36,433 nt of DNA from Devosia sp. (GCF_028290645.1 NZ_JAQGJL010000012.1:1-36433); one strand, 5' to 3'. Numbered from the stretch's first letter, positions 17,632 to 26,255 are shown. Program-made: numbers and translations. The notes: generated by a model not told the origin, from the sequence alone.

Positions 17632-18149
17632 AAATGTTTGAATTGTGGGTCCATCCGACCCCGGTACGCCCCTCACACCTCCCCAAGATAATCTTGCTAT
17701 CCTGCGTATCTGACTTCGGTGTCGGGATCGCCTCGCCAATGGGCCCGCGACAATGAGGTCAGCGGGCGCGAGTGTCTGCAGATGGCGTGAAAAAGAAAGT
17801 TCGCACAGCCTCCGTCGGAGGACTGAGGCGGGCCATACGAGCTTTCGCTGTCGGCGCCCCGGGCCCCTTGCGGGGCACTTCGGCACGTCAGTAGTCATCG
17901 ATTGCCTGACTTCCGTCAGCCAGCCGCTACGCTACACCTTGCGTTTTGCTTGTACTGCCCATCGGACAGTCTAGATCATGCCTTTCGGCATTTGGCTTGG
18001 CGTCTCCCCCCACCAGTGCCGTTCACCCTCTCCTAGAGCTACCGGCGATTTCTCCCAATATTCTCAAGCGTTAAACGCGGGAGTCGGCCGAGTCAACAGC
18101 TGGAATGGTAGGTGTGGTACGGACCTGACTTCCCAAACCGGCCCGCACC

Positions 18150-18163
18150 TCAAAGCGCTTTGA
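18150..18163. promoter_or_regulatory. Perfect 14-bp palindrome, LacI-family operator candidate
   Basis: TCAAAGCGCTTTGA is fully symmetrical and contains the AAnCGnTT core typical of LacI/GalR-family operators. A weak minus-strand -10-like TACATT abuts it. The likely target is the minus-strand operon beginning at 17576. It differs from the AT-rich repeats next to the lacI gene in this window, so another regulator may bind it. Confidence 0.5.
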
Positions 18164-18341
18164 ATGTACGAGGTTTTTTACGCGTCACCAGGTTGTGTAT
18201 TAATTTTTTGGAATCGTGTGCGATTGCCCCCTGGATGTCCACCCATTGGGAAACCCCCATTGCGCGAGGGACAGCCGGAAGCAGACGGGCACGGAGCGTC
18301 TGCCCCGTGCCCGCCAAATGCCGATCGGCGCCGGACGCCGG

Positions 18342-19472
18342 TCAGATGATCTCGAGATAATCGCGATCGGGCAGCGGCTCGTATTTCACGCTGGGCAGCG
18401 TCTGGTACCAGAAGGCGACCGAGGCGATGTCGTCCTGCAAGGGCAGATAGCGGCGGTCCTTCTTCTCGGTGCGCCAGCCCAGCGCCTGGATGGTGACCTT
18501 CAGGTCGCTCTCGAAGCGGATCGGGTCGCCCAGGTGCCAGCGGTACATGCCGAAGCGGGTCTGGCTGCGATAGGTGCCGTCGGGGCGGAGCACCTGCGGC
18601 AGGCCGGAATAGGGCGTCGAGAACTCGCGGTAGCGGCTATCCATGGTGTCGTCGACGACGCCGCCGTCGAAATTGTAGGCGCCGCAGAAATAGTCCTCGG
18701 TGCCGGTGCCGCAGATGGTGGGGAAGTCCCGGTCGCCATCCATGAAGAACTTGATCTCGCCCTCGCCCCACCAGCCGGCATTGTTGACGCCCCAGGCCAT
18801 GTAGGTGCCGACATACTGGCCGCGACCCTCGATGCCGTCGATGATGGTGTAGTCGGCGCCGTAGGGCAGGGGGTTGGTGCGGCGGAATTTCGCGTGGAAA
18901 TACGCCGCGTCCTCCGGCACCTGGGTGAGGGCGTAGTTGATCTGGTAGTAGATGATGCCGAACTCGGTCGGGTCGGTGTTCTCGATCTCGATGCGCGCGG
19001 CCTTGCGGAACGGCATCTCCCAGTAGCAGTTGAAGGCGCGGCCGGGGTTCACGCACACCGCCAGCGAGTTGATCTGGGCGAACTGGCCCCAGCCCGAGCA
19101 GAAGAAATCGCCCAGCGGCGCCTCGACCGAGGGGTGCTCCTGGTCGTCCCACCACATGCGGATGATGAGGCTGCGCCAGCGCAGGTTCGCCGTGGTGAGC
19201 CAGATCTGCTGGATGGCGCCCATGCCCTCGATGTCGGCAAGGACGCGCGTCTCGCCCGGCTCGATCCGGATCGAGGGCGACACCTTCCAGCCCTGGCCGT
19301 CGCCCTCGGGGCCGAGCCCCCGGGCGTGCACCGCGCCGGTGCCCTCGGTGGCCATGCCGCCCTTGCCCTTCTCGCCGGTGAAGTTCTCCGGCGAGATCGA
19401 GCGGGTCTTGGCCGAGCTCAGCCGGTAGAGGTTCGAGAGGTTGACGCCAAGGCCGTTGAAGTCGGTTGCCAT
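18342..19472 (-). CDS. DUF2961 / GH172 family glycoside hydrolase, candidate exo-alpha-D-arabinofuranosidase
   Basis: Protein of 376 residues with the DUF2961 fold. The family hallmark W-W-G-E-G-E-I-K-F-F-M-D-G-D (about 234-247) is followed by G-T-G-T-E-D-Y-F (255-262). Glu237/239 and Glu259 lie where the GH172 catalytic glutamates occur. GH172 enzymes act on alpha-D-arabinofuranosides or alpha-D-fructofuranosides; the GH116 and GH183 genes in the divergent operon favour D-arabinofuranose. There is no signal peptide (it begins M-A-T-D-F-N-G), so it should work on imported oligosaccharides in the cytoplasm. It is the last gene of the lacI-SBP-permease operon, 35 bases after the permease stop. 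The ATG at 19472 has only a weak ribosome-binding site. Family call is strong; substrate is inferred. Confidence 0.88.
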   Translation of the reverse strand: MATDFNGLGVNLSNLYRLSSAKTRSISPENFTGEKGKGGMATEGTGAVHARGLGPEGDGQGWKVSPSIRIEPGETRVLADIEGMGAIQQIWLTTANLRWRSLIIRMWWDDQEHPSVEAPLGDFFCSGWGQFAQINSLAVCVNPGRAFNCYWEMPFRKAARIEIENTDPTEFGIIYYQINYALTQVPEDAAYFHAKFRRTNPLPYGADYTIIDGIEGRGQYVGTYMAWGVNNAGWWGEGEIKFFMDGDRDFPTICGTGTEDYFCGAYNFDGGVVDDTMDSRYREFSTPYSGLPQVLRPDGTYRSQTRFGMYRWHLGDPIRFESDLKVTIQALGWRTEKKDRRYLPLQDDIASVAFWYQTLPSVKYEPLPDRDYLEII

Positions 19473-19507
19473 GTTGGTTTTCCGTTGGAGGAGAAGGTTC
19501 GGACGGC

Positions 19508-20362
19508 CTATTTCAGGCCGCTGGTTTTGATCGAGTCCATGATCTGGCGCTGGAAGACCAGGAACAGGACCAGCATGGGCAGCGCCACGATGGTCGAGGC
19601 GGCCATGGTGTAGTTCCACGAGGCGGCGTACTGGCTCTTGAAGTTGGCGATTGCCACCTGCACGACCCAGAGATTGGGGTCGGACGCGACGGTCAGCGGC
19701 CACAGGAAGCTGTTCCAGTTGGCGAGGAAGAACAGGATGGCGAGCGCCGCGATGATCGGCCGGCTCAACGGCAGGATCACCCACCAGTAGATGCGCCAGT
19801 AGCCGGCGCCGTCGATCACCGCGGCTTCCTCGAGCTCGCGCGGCAGGGACAGATAGTATTGCCGGAGGAGGAAAATGCCGAAGGCGTTGAAGATCGCCGG
19901 GACGATCAGCCCGCCGTACGAGTTCAGCATCCCCAGCGCGCGCACCAGGATGAACAGCGGCACGATGATCACCGGCAGCGAGACGAGGAGCGTCGAGAAC
20001 ATGGCGAGAAAGATCGCCTCGCGCCCCGGGAAGCGGAGCCGGGCCAGCGCGTAGCCCGCCATGGTGTGGAAGAACAGCGCCACCACCGTCACCACCGCCG
20101 AGACGATGAAGGTGTTGAGGAGGTAGCGCCAGAACGGCACCTCGGTCAGCACATAGAGGAAATTGCCCGGGGTCGGCGCGGCCGGGATCAGGTTGGGCTT
20201 GAACACCTCGGTGGGCGCCTTGATGGCGATCGACAGCATGTAGAGCAGCGGGAAGATCGCCATCAAAGCGAGCACCAGCGTCACCAGCATCCAAACGCCG
20301 CGCACCAGGGTCAGCTGGCGGCCGGTCTGCGGGGCGGGATCGTTGAGCACGACGTCACTCAT
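19508..20362 (-). CDS. Carbohydrate ABC transporter permease, MalG/ThuG type (sugar importer A)
   Basis: Inner-membrane permease of 284 residues with six hydrophobic segments and the coupling EAA loop L-E-E-A-A-V-I-D-G-A-G-Y-W-R-I, which contacts the ATPase. It ends with the usual short tail (M-D-S-I-K-T-S-G-L-K). The ATG at 20362 overlaps the end of the MalF-type gene by 8 bases. It forms the channel with that partner and the 22647 binding protein. No ATPase gene is present in this operon, so one must be supplied from elsewhere, perhaps the MalK-type gene at 29683. Confidence 0.93.
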   Translation of the reverse strand: MSDVVLNDPAPQTGRQLTLVRGVWMLVTLVLALMAIFPLLYMLSIAIKAPTEVFKPNLIPAAPTPGNFLYVLTEVPFWRYLLNTFIVSAVVTVVALFFHTMAGYALARLRFPGREAIFLAMFSTLLVSLPVIIVPLFILVRALGMLNSYGGLIVPAIFNAFGIFLLRQYYLSLPRELEEAAVIDGAGYWRIYWWVILPLSRPIIAALAILFFLANWNSFLWPLTVASDPNLWVVQVAIANFKSQYAASWNYTMAASTIVALPMLVLFLVFQRQIMDSIKTSGLK

Positions 20363-21293
20363 TGTCGAACCTTCCGCCGCGGGTGGCCAGGAAGAAGAAC
20401 ACGGTGGTGACCATCATCAGGACGACGAGCAGCGCCGCCATGGCGGCCGCATAGCCGAAGGCCGAGTACTGGAACGCCTGCGCGTAAATGTAGGTGACGA
20501 GCAGCGTCGTCGAATTGGCCGGCCCGCCCCGGGTCATCACGTAGACGAGGTCGAAGGCCTGCGCACCGGCGATGGCGGCGACCGAGGAGATTAGCAGCAC
20601 GAAGAAGCTGGTGGGCCGGAGCAGCGGCAGGGTGATGTACCAGAAGCTCGCGATGGGGCTGGCGCCGTCGATCTTTGCGGCCTCGTAGTATTCCTTGGGG
20701 ATATCCTGCAGGCCGCCCAGGAAGATCAGCATGTAGTAGCCCATCAGGAACCACACGCCGGCGATGGTGACGGTGAAGAGCGCGATATTGGGATTGCCGA
20801 GAAACGAGATGGAGCCGAGCCCGACCGCGGCGGCGAGGCGGGTGAGGACGCCGAGCTTGTCGACCACCATCAGCTGCCAGACCAGCGAGATGACGACGAG
20901 ACTCACCATCTGCGGCGCGAAGAACATGGCGCGCATGACGGTGTTGAAGCGGTTGGTGCGCTGCACCAGCAGCGCAAGGCCGAGGCCGGTGACGTAGAGC
21001 AGCGGCACCAGCATGACGGCGAAGACCAGCGTCGTCTTCAGCGTCGTCCAGAACAGCGGGTCGCCCCACATGCGGACATAGTTGGCGACGCCGACGAACT
21101 TGAAGCTGCCGAAGCCGTCGACCTCGAAGAAGCTGATGCCGAAGGCGAGGACCATCGGCAGGCCGATGAAGACCAGCAGGCCCAGCGCATCGGGGAGAAT
21201 GAAGAGATAGCCGGCGATCGCCTCGCGTCGCCGGGTGGTGAGGCGGACGGCGGCGGGCTTTTCGCCCGCCACCGAGGTTAGGATCTCAGTCAC
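20355..21293 (-). CDS. Carbohydrate ABC transporter permease, MalF/UgpA type (sugar importer A)
   Basis: Inner-membrane permease of about 312 residues with six transmembrane segments and the EAA loop Y-E-A-A-K-I-D-G-A-S-P-I-A-S-F. I chose GTG 21293 (M-T-E-I-L-T-S-V-A) because TAGGGA, overlapping the binding-protein stop, lies about 8 bases upstream; a longer reading would run into the binding-protein gene. The spacing to that gene is 10 bases and the 3' end overlaps the MalG-type gene, so all three are one transcription unit. Confidence 0.92.
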   Translation of the reverse strand: MTEILTSVAGEKPAAVRLTTRRREAIAGYLFILPDALGLLVFIGLPMVLAFGISFFEVDGFGSFKFVGVANYVRMWGDPLFWTTLKTTLVFAVMLVPLLYVTGLGLALLVQRTNRFNTVMRAMFFAPQMVSLVVISLVWQLMVVDKLGVLTRLAAAVGLGSISFLGNPNIALFTVTIAGVWFLMGYYMLIFLGGLQDIPKEYYEAAKIDGASPIASFWYITLPLLRPTSFFVLLISSVAAIAGAQAFDLVYVMTRGGPANSTTLLVTYIYAQAFQYSAFGYAAAMAALLVVLMMVTTVFFFLATRGGRFDNE

Positions 21294-21303
21294 CTTGTAA
21301 TCC

Positions 21304-22647
21304 CTACAGGATCGGCGCGCCGGAATACGACGCGAGGAATGCATCGAGCTGCTGGCTGGCGGCCGTTGCAGCCGCCTGCGGATCGGCGCCGCCGAGCTGG
21401 GTCTGCTGGATGGCGTCGGAGATGATCTTGTAGACCTCCGGCGGCACGCGCGGCTCGGCGCGGGTCCCCGGATGAATCTCTTTCGAGAAGATCCCCATCT
21501 TGCCCTTGTTGAAGGCCTCGCCGCCGGCAGCGAGCGCCGAGTTGCGCGGCGGCATGTCGGACTTCGCCACCGTGCACCAGTCGACGACGCGCTGGATCGA
21601 GTCCGGCGCCATGGACGCCAGCGCCCAGGCGATGAACTTTCCTGCGGCTTCCGGGTTCTTGCCCTTCGAATTGGCGACGAAGGCCCAGCCGCCGCCGACG
21701 GTCACATACTTGCCGCCGGCCGGGACCGGAAGCTTGAAGATGCCGTAGGGGACGTCCGGCGCGTTGTTGTCCATCGCCGAGATACCCCAGATGCCGACGT
21801 TCTGGATGGCGCAGTAGCCCGAGCCGAGATTGGCGACGATGTCGCCGCCGCCGCCGCCCAGCATCTGGCGCGGTGCGGCGCCCGAGTTGACGGCATCCTG
21901 CCAGAGCTTCAGCGCCTGCACGGTCGCCGGCGAGTCGAAGGCCGACTTGCCGTCGGCGGTCTGGAACTCGCCGCCCCCCTGCCACATGAACGGGTACCAG
22001 GTGAAGTTCTGGTAGTAGCCGGGGTTGGTCTCGAACAGCAGGCCATAGCGCTCGGTCGTGGTCAGTTTCTTGCCCACTTCGAGCAACTGGTCCCAGGTCT
22101 GCGGCACGTCGTTCTCGTTGAGGCCGGCATCCTCGAACGCCTTCACCGAGTAGTAGAAGGCCATCGGCTCGACTTCCATCGGCACGCCGTAGATCTTGCC
22201 GTCCACCATGCGGTTGGCGATCACGCTCTCGGGGAAATCGGCGCGCGCCGCTTCTTCGATCGCCGGGGTGAGGTCGGCGAGCACGCCGCCATTGTAGTAG
22301 CGCAGGAAATCGCCCGGCGAGATGATGAAGATGTCCGGGCCCTGGCCCGAGGCGAACGAGGTCTGGAGCTTGGTGCCGCCGATGTATTCGGAGCCCACGA
22401 CGTATTCGAGCGCGACCTGTTCGGCCTGCGTGGCGTTCCAGTCCGCGACCATCTTCACGAACCACTCGACCTGCGGCTTCACGTCGCCGTCGGGCGCGTA
22501 GAATTGCCAGAAGCTGAGCGTGCTGTCCTGGCCGAAGGCCCGGCCCATCATGGGCAGGCCGGCAAGACCGGCGGCGGCAAGCGCGGTGCCGCCCTTGAGG
22601 ATCGACCGGCGGGACCATCCCGCGGGCATGTTGGATATCTTAGTCAT
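21304..22647 (-). CDS. Extracellular sugar-binding protein, family 1, with Tat-type signal (sugar importer A)
   Basis: Periplasmic binding protein of 447 residues for sugar importer A. The N-terminus has a twin-arginine export signal (W-S-R-R-S-I-L-K-G-G followed by an Ala/Gly-rich hydrophobic stretch), suggesting export as a folded protein. The body shows family 1 (SBP_bac_1) features such as G-P-D-I-F-I-I-S-P-G-D and W-D-Q-L-L-E-V-G-K-K-L-T. I chose ATG 22647 because GGGAGGAG lies about 5 bases upstream. It follows the lacI gene by 87 bases on the same strand and precedes two permeases and the GH172 gene. I infer an arabinofuranose-containing oligosaccharide as ligand from the context. Confidence 0.92.
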   Translation of the reverse strand: MTKISNMPAGWSRRSILKGGTALAAAGLAGLPMMGRAFGQDSTLSFWQFYAPDGDVKPQVEWFVKMVADWNATQAEQVALEYVVGSEYIGGTKLQTSFASGQGPDIFIISPGDFLRYYNGGVLADLTPAIEEAARADFPESVIANRMVDGKIYGVPMEVEPMAFYYSVKAFEDAGLNENDVPQTWDQLLEVGKKLTTTERYGLLFETNPGYYQNFTWYPFMWQGGGEFQTADGKSAFDSPATVQALKLWQDAVNSGAAPRQMLGGGGGDIVANLGSGYCAIQNVGIWGISAMDNNAPDVPYGIFKLPVPAGGKYVTVGGGWAFVANSKGKNPEAAGKFIAWALASMAPDSIQRVVDWCTVAKSDMPPRNSALAAGGEAFNKGKMGIFSKEIHPGTRAEPRVPPEVYKIISDAIQQTQLGGADPQAAATAASQQLDAFLASYSGAPIL

Positions 22648-22734
22648 CGTCTCCTCCCTGGAGCTTTTGGTGTTGTCGTCCGGCGCGGCCACCCCCCCTG
22701 AAACGGCCGCGGTATTGCTTGATCTCCGGTTCGG

Positions 22735-23739
22735 TCAGGCCGACTCGAAGACGCGCAGCGCACAGGGGATGACCTCGGTGCGCGGCTGGCCGTCGAACTT
22801 GCCGCTGAGGCGTTCGAGCAGCATTTCGACGGCGCGCGTCGCGAGCGCGCCCGGATTTTCGCCGGCCCGCGTCAGGTTCGGCCTGACATATTCGAGCTGC
22901 GGCAGGTCGCCGAAGATGGCGACGGCGATGTCGTCGGGCACGCGAACTCCCTTGTCGTGGAACTCGGCGAGCGCGCCGGTTGCCATCAGATAGTTGCCGA
23001 TGAATACGGCGGTCGGGCGGTCGCTGGCCTCGAGGCCGGCGATCCAGCGCACCGCCTCGCGTCCCGATGGCGGCAGGTAGGTGCCGGTGTAGCGCTGCGA
23101 TTTCCTGAAGCGGACGCCGTTGTCCTTGAGGGCTTTCTCGAAGCCGTCGGCACGCGCCATGGCGGACTCGAAGTTGGCCGGGCCGGTGATCTGCACCACC
23201 TGCTTGTGGCCCCGCTTCGCGAGGTGTTCGCCCACCATGTAGCCGCCGCCGAAATCGTCGATCTTGACGCTGTCGACCGCATGGTTGGCGAGGTGGCCGA
23301 TGAACACCGTCGGAGTGTCGAGCTTCAGCAGTTCCTCGTTGATGCCATGCAGCGCGAAATCGCCGACGAGGAGGCCATCGACGCGCTTGCGGTTGAGCTG
23401 GCGCAGGTAGTCGCGCCCATGCATCTGCCAGTTCCCGCCGGGAACGTCGGTGTTGTAGATCAGGGCGTCGAGCCCCGCCTCCTCGAGCGCGGCCTGCGCG
23501 GCCTTCACCATCTCGGTGTAGAACGGGTTGCCGATATCGGGGATCAGCATGGCGATCAGGTTGGTTCGCCCGGTGCGCAGGCTCTTGGCCTGCGGATTGG
23601 GCGAATAGCCGAGCTCGTCGATCGCCGCCTGGACCCGGACGCGCAATGGCTTGGACACCCGGTCGGCGTGATTGATGACGTGCGAAACCGTGGTCCGCGA
23701 CACGCCCGCCTTCTCGGCAACCTTGGAGATCGTGGTCAT
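22735..23739 (-). CDS. LacI-family transcriptional regulator
   Basis: DNA-binding regulator of 334 residues. The first 20 or so residues form the LacI helix-turn-helix (T-I-S-K-V-A-E-K-A-G-V-S-R-T-T-V-S), followed by the hinge region N-P-Q-A-K-S-L-R-T-G and a periplasmic-binding-protein-like ligand domain (I-A-M-L-I-P-D-I-G-N-P-F-Y). I chose ATG 23739 because the helix-turn-helix starts there; upstream GTG codons give a non-conserved extension. It is the first gene of the minus arm and faces the plus arm across a 286-base gap with inverted repeats. It most likely represses both arms and itself, with a sugar from the D-arabinan pathway as inducer (inference). Confidence 0.94.
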   Translation of the reverse strand: MTTISKVAEKAGVSRTTVSHVINHADRVSKPLRVRVQAAIDELGYSPNPQAKSLRTGRTNLIAMLIPDIGNPFYTEMVKAAQAALEEAGLDALIYNTDVPGGNWQMHGRDYLRQLNRKRVDGLLVGDFALHGINEELLKLDTPTVFIGHLANHAVDSVKIDDFGGGYMVGEHLAKRGHKQVVQITGPANFESAMARADGFEKALKDNGVRFRKSQRYTGTYLPPSGREAVRWIAGLEASDRPTAVFIGNYLMATGALAEFHDKGVRVPDDIAVAIFGDLPQLEYVRPNLTRAGENPGALATRAVEMLLERLSGKFDGQPRTEVIPCALRVFESA

Positions 23740-23770
23740 GGCGGCAACGGCTAGCACCACCCAAACTTGC

Positions 23771-23807
23771 TTGCAAATGGATTTGTGAATGCATTTGCAA
23801 ATCCATT
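23771..23807. promoter_or_regulatory. Overlapping inverted repeats, candidate operators for the adjacent LacI-family regulator
   Basis: Three symmetrical elements overlap here: TTGCAAAT (23771-23778) with ATTTGCAA (23793-23800); AATGGATTTG (23776-23785) with CAAATCCATT (23798-23807); and the perfect palindrome ATTTGCAAAT (23793-23802). The site is 32 bases upstream of the lacI start and about 220 bases upstream of the plus-strand operon. Placement between divergent operons fits dual control. I cannot define -35/-10 boxes with confidence. Confidence 0.65.
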
Positions 23808-24025
23808 CATGGATGCTACGGTTCGCTGCACCAGAAGACGGGGATAACCCCGCGACGGGAGAAATAGCTGAACGATCACAAGACCTTGATCAGCTCGCAC
23901 TGAAACCGAACGCCGGTTTTTCGGCGGTTTTCCGGGCGGGAACGATTTTTCAACGCGGGGCACGGCGATCACCGTGAACTCGCCCCCGGCGAAGCTCTGT
24001 CGAACGCCGGAACGAGGAGGGACAA

Positions 24026-25279
24026 ATGAAGAAGTTACTGGCGGCCCTGTTGTTCACGGCGGGCCTCGTGGCGCCCGCGCTGGCGCAATCCGATGAAGCC
24101 GGCAAGCTGCGCCTGATGACCTTCGGCGGCGAAGCGCAGCTGAAGTCGACGCAGGATGCGGTCACCCGCTTCAACGCGAAATATCCCAATGTCGAGGTCG
24201 AGATCGGCATCGATCCGGTCGGCGGCGGCTGGGGCGATTTCGTCTCGCGCGTACTGCAGCAGTACAATGCCGGCGAGAGCTACGACGTCTACCACACGGC
24301 GGTCGAGACGCTGCAGAGCTTTGCGGCGCGCGACATGTTCATTCCGCTCGACGACTACATCGCCTCGGGCGATTTCTCCGATTTCGATCCCAAGCTGTTC
24401 GATCTCACCAAGTACAAGGGGAAGACCTACTTCATCCCCTCGACCTGGAACAACATCATGATCAACTACAACCGGGCCCTGTTCGAGGAGGCCGGTATCC
24501 CGGCGCCCAGCAAGACCTGGACGTGGGAGGAATTCGCGGCGGTCGCCGAGAAGCTGACCAAGCGCGATGCCAACGGCAACGTCACCCAGTTCGGCTACGA
24601 AGTGCCGACCTTCTTCTTCGGCCTGATGCCGTGGTTCTTCTCCAACGGCACCTCGCCGATCACCGCCGACTGGACCGCGTCCAACATGAAGGACCCGAAA
24701 GTCGCCGAGACGCTGCAATTTCTGCATGACCTGATCCATGTGCAGAAGGTATCGCCGGTGCCGGGGCAGGAGGGCATCGAGAACCAGTTCTTCGCCGGCC
24801 AGATCGCCATGATCTCGCGCGGCCACTGGATCGTGCAGAACGCCATCTCGTCCAAGCTCGACATGGATATCGCGGTGCAGCCGGGCCGGGTGAACAACAA
24901 CACCGTCATCGGCTTCGGCGCCTACGGCATCTCGTCCAAGGCGCAGAATCCGGATCTGGCGAAGGCCCTCGTCAGCGAGTTGCTGTCCTATGAGACGCAG
25001 GTTGCCGAGGGCGATCTCGGCGGCGCCGTGCCGGGCCGGAAGTCGGCGGCCGAAACCGAGAACTTCCTCAAGTTCCCGCCGTCGGCTGCGCTCTACTACG
25101 AGACGCTGCCGAGCACGCAGGCAGTGCCGTCGCCGGCCAATTTCCAGGAAGTCGACCAGATCTTCACGCGCTACTTCCAGGCCATCATGACCGACGAGAT
25201 GACCATCCCCGACGCGATCGCCAAGGCGGACCAGGAACTCACCCGGTCGTTCGAGCGCATCAAGCGCGTCACCCAGTAG
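24026..25279 (+). CDS. Extracellular sugar-binding protein, family 1 (sugar importer B)
   Basis: Periplasmic binding protein of 417 residues for sugar importer B. A Sec signal peptide (M-K-K-L-L-A-A-L-L-F-T to A-L-A-Q) precedes a family 1 binding fold, with R-F-N-A-K-Y-P-N-V-E-V-E near residue 50 and S-Y-D-V-Y-H-T-A in the ligand region. The ATG at 24026 has an excellent AGGAGGGA ribosome-binding site. It is the first gene of the plus arm and faces lacI. A strong hairpin follows before the permease genes. It differs clearly from the Tat-exported binding protein of importer A, so the two importers may take different fragment sizes or linkages. Confidence 0.93.
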   Translation: MKKLLAALLFTAGLVAPALAQSDEAGKLRLMTFGGEAQLKSTQDAVTRFNAKYPNVEVEIGIDPVGGGWGDFVSRVLQQYNAGESYDVYHTAVETLQSFAARDMFIPLDDYIASGDFSDFDPKLFDLTKYKGKTYFIPSTWNNIMINYNRALFEEAGIPAPSKTWTWEEFAAVAEKLTKRDANGNVTQFGYEVPTFFFGLMPWFFSNGTSPITADWTASNMKDPKVAETLQFLHDLIHVQKVSPVPGQEGIENQFFAGQIAMISRGHWIVQNAISSKLDMDIAVQPGRVNNNTVIGFGAYGISSKAQNPDLAKALVSELLSYETQVAEGDLGGAVPGRKSAAETENFLKFPPSAALYYETLPSTQAVPSPANFQEVDQIFTRYFQAIMTDEMTIPDAIAKADQELTRSFERIKRVTQ

Positions 25280-25292
25280 TCCTCCCAGGACC

Positions 25293-25325
25293 GCCCGTGC
25301 CGGACCTCTCGCGTCCGGCGCGGGC
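25293..25325 (+). other. Strong intercistronic stem-loop between binding-protein and permease genes (importer B)
   Basis: GCCCGTGCCGGAC (25293-25305) pairs with GTCCGGCGCGGGC (25313-25325) over 13 positions, 12 Watson-Crick and one G-U, around loop CTCTCGC. It starts 14 bases after the binding-protein stop. The likely role is protecting the upstream mRNA and lowering permease output. Its presence argues that the permease begins at ATG 25354, not at GTG 25297 inside the stem. Confidence 0.75.
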
Positions 25326-25353
25326 ACTCCTTCTCTCGGGACCGATCTCCACG

Positions 25354-26250
25354 ATGGCGAAGCGACGACTTTCCGACCTGAAGAAGGCGCAGATGCAGGC
25401 CGGCTACGTCTTCGTGCTGCCCTCGATCCTGCTCTACGCCACCTTCGTCCTGGCGCCGGTCATCATCACCATCATCCTCAGCTTCACCTACTACGACATC
25501 AGTTTCGGGGCCGACTGGGTCGGGTTCGAGAACTACATCCGCTTCCTCACCGACAGCCGTTCGCTCGAGATCTTCTGGAACACGCTGCGCTTCGCCTTCC
25601 TTGCCGTCACCTTCAATGTCGGCGTCGGGCTGGTCCTGGCGCTGGCGCTCAACCGGGCAATGCCGCAGTTCCTGCTCTACTTCTTCCGGCTCGCGTTCTT
25701 CCTGCCGGTGATCATCTCGGCGGCGTTCGTCGCGGTGGTGTGGAGCTATTTCTACAGCTTCGATTTCGGCGTCATAAACTACTACCTGGGCCAGGTCGGC
25801 CTGCCACAGGTGCCCTGGCTCACCTCGTCGAAGGTGGCGATGACCTCCATCGTCATCATGGACGTGTGGAAGAATACCGGCTTCTTCATGATCATCCTGA
25901 TCGCGGCGCTGCAGGGCGTGCCCAGGCCGATCATGGACGCGGCCTCGATGGATGGCGCCTCGCCGTGGCGGCGGTTCAGCCGCATCACGCTGCCCTACAT
26001 CTCGCCGGTGCTGTTCTTCTGCATCGTCTTTGCCTCGATCGGGGCGCTGCAGGTGTTCGAATCCATCATGATCCTGACCGGCGGCGGCCCCGGCGACTCC
26101 ACCCGGTCGCTGTCGATCTACCTCGTCGACGAGGCGTTCGGCAGCTTCGAGCTCGGCTATGCCGCGGCGGTCTCGGTGATCATGATGCTGCTCGTCCTCA
26201 TCATCACCATCATCCAGCTCGTCGGCTCGCGCCGCTGGGTGCGGGAGTAG
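25354..26250 (+). CDS. Carbohydrate ABC transporter permease, MalF/UgpA type (sugar importer B)
   Basis: Inner-membrane permease of 298 residues with six hydrophobic segments. The EAA loop reads I-M-D-A-A-S-M-D-G-A-S-P-W-R-R-F. I chose ATG 25354 (M-A-K-R-R-L-S-D-L-K), a typical basic start before the first membrane helix. GTG 25297 is in frame and has AGGA upstream, but it lies inside the strong hairpin and adds a non-conserved leader. The next permease starts 5 bases after the stop. Confidence 0.9.
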   Translation: MAKRRLSDLKKAQMQAGYVFVLPSILLYATFVLAPVIITIILSFTYYDISFGADWVGFENYIRFLTDSRSLEIFWNTLRFAFLAVTFNVGVGLVLALALNRAMPQFLLYFFRLAFFLPVIISAAFVAVVWSYFYSFDFGVINYYLGQVGLPQVPWLTSSKVAMTSIVIMDVWKNTGFFMIILIAALQGVPRPIMDAASMDGASPWRRFSRITLPYISPVLFFCIVFASIGALQVFESIMILTGGGPGDSTRSLSIYLVDEAFGSFELGYAAAVSVIMMLLVLIITIIQLVGSRRWVRE

Positions 26251-26255
26251 CCGAC

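Larger units (their letters stand above)
17577..18341. other. 765-base intergenic region without a convincing gene
   Basis: It separates the end of the GH172 gene from the start of the system 1 binding-protein gene, both on the minus strand. The short open frames here have no recognisable domain or ribosome-binding site. The region is less GC-rich around 18165-18215, where an A/T-rich patch lies beside a 14-base palindrome, so the promoter for the 17576 gene may be at this far end, giving a leader of several hundred bases. Other small stems are CTGAC/GTCAG at 17906-17919 and a GGGGC/GCCCC stem near 17867-17876. A small RNA or leader regulator is possible but not shown. Confidence 0.5.

Noticed and set aside
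17753-17974. 73-residue plus-strand open frame in the long intergenic region
   Set aside because: No ribosome-binding site, atypical composition and no domain; likely chance.
18062-18097. TTGACT with a 17-base spacer and TAACGC on the minus strand as promoter of the 17576 operon
   Set aside because: The -10 match is poor and the leader would be nearly 500 bases; not strong enough to list as a feature.
24035-25327. 430-residue minus-strand open frame opposite the importer B binding protein
   Set aside because: Repetitive Gly/Arg/Asp translation typical of antisense frames; the plus-strand gene has a perfect ribosome-binding site and signal peptide.
25297-25353. Upstream GTG start for the importer B MalF-type permease
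   Set aside because: It lies within a strong stem-loop and would add a non-conserved leader before the basic start at ATG 25354.
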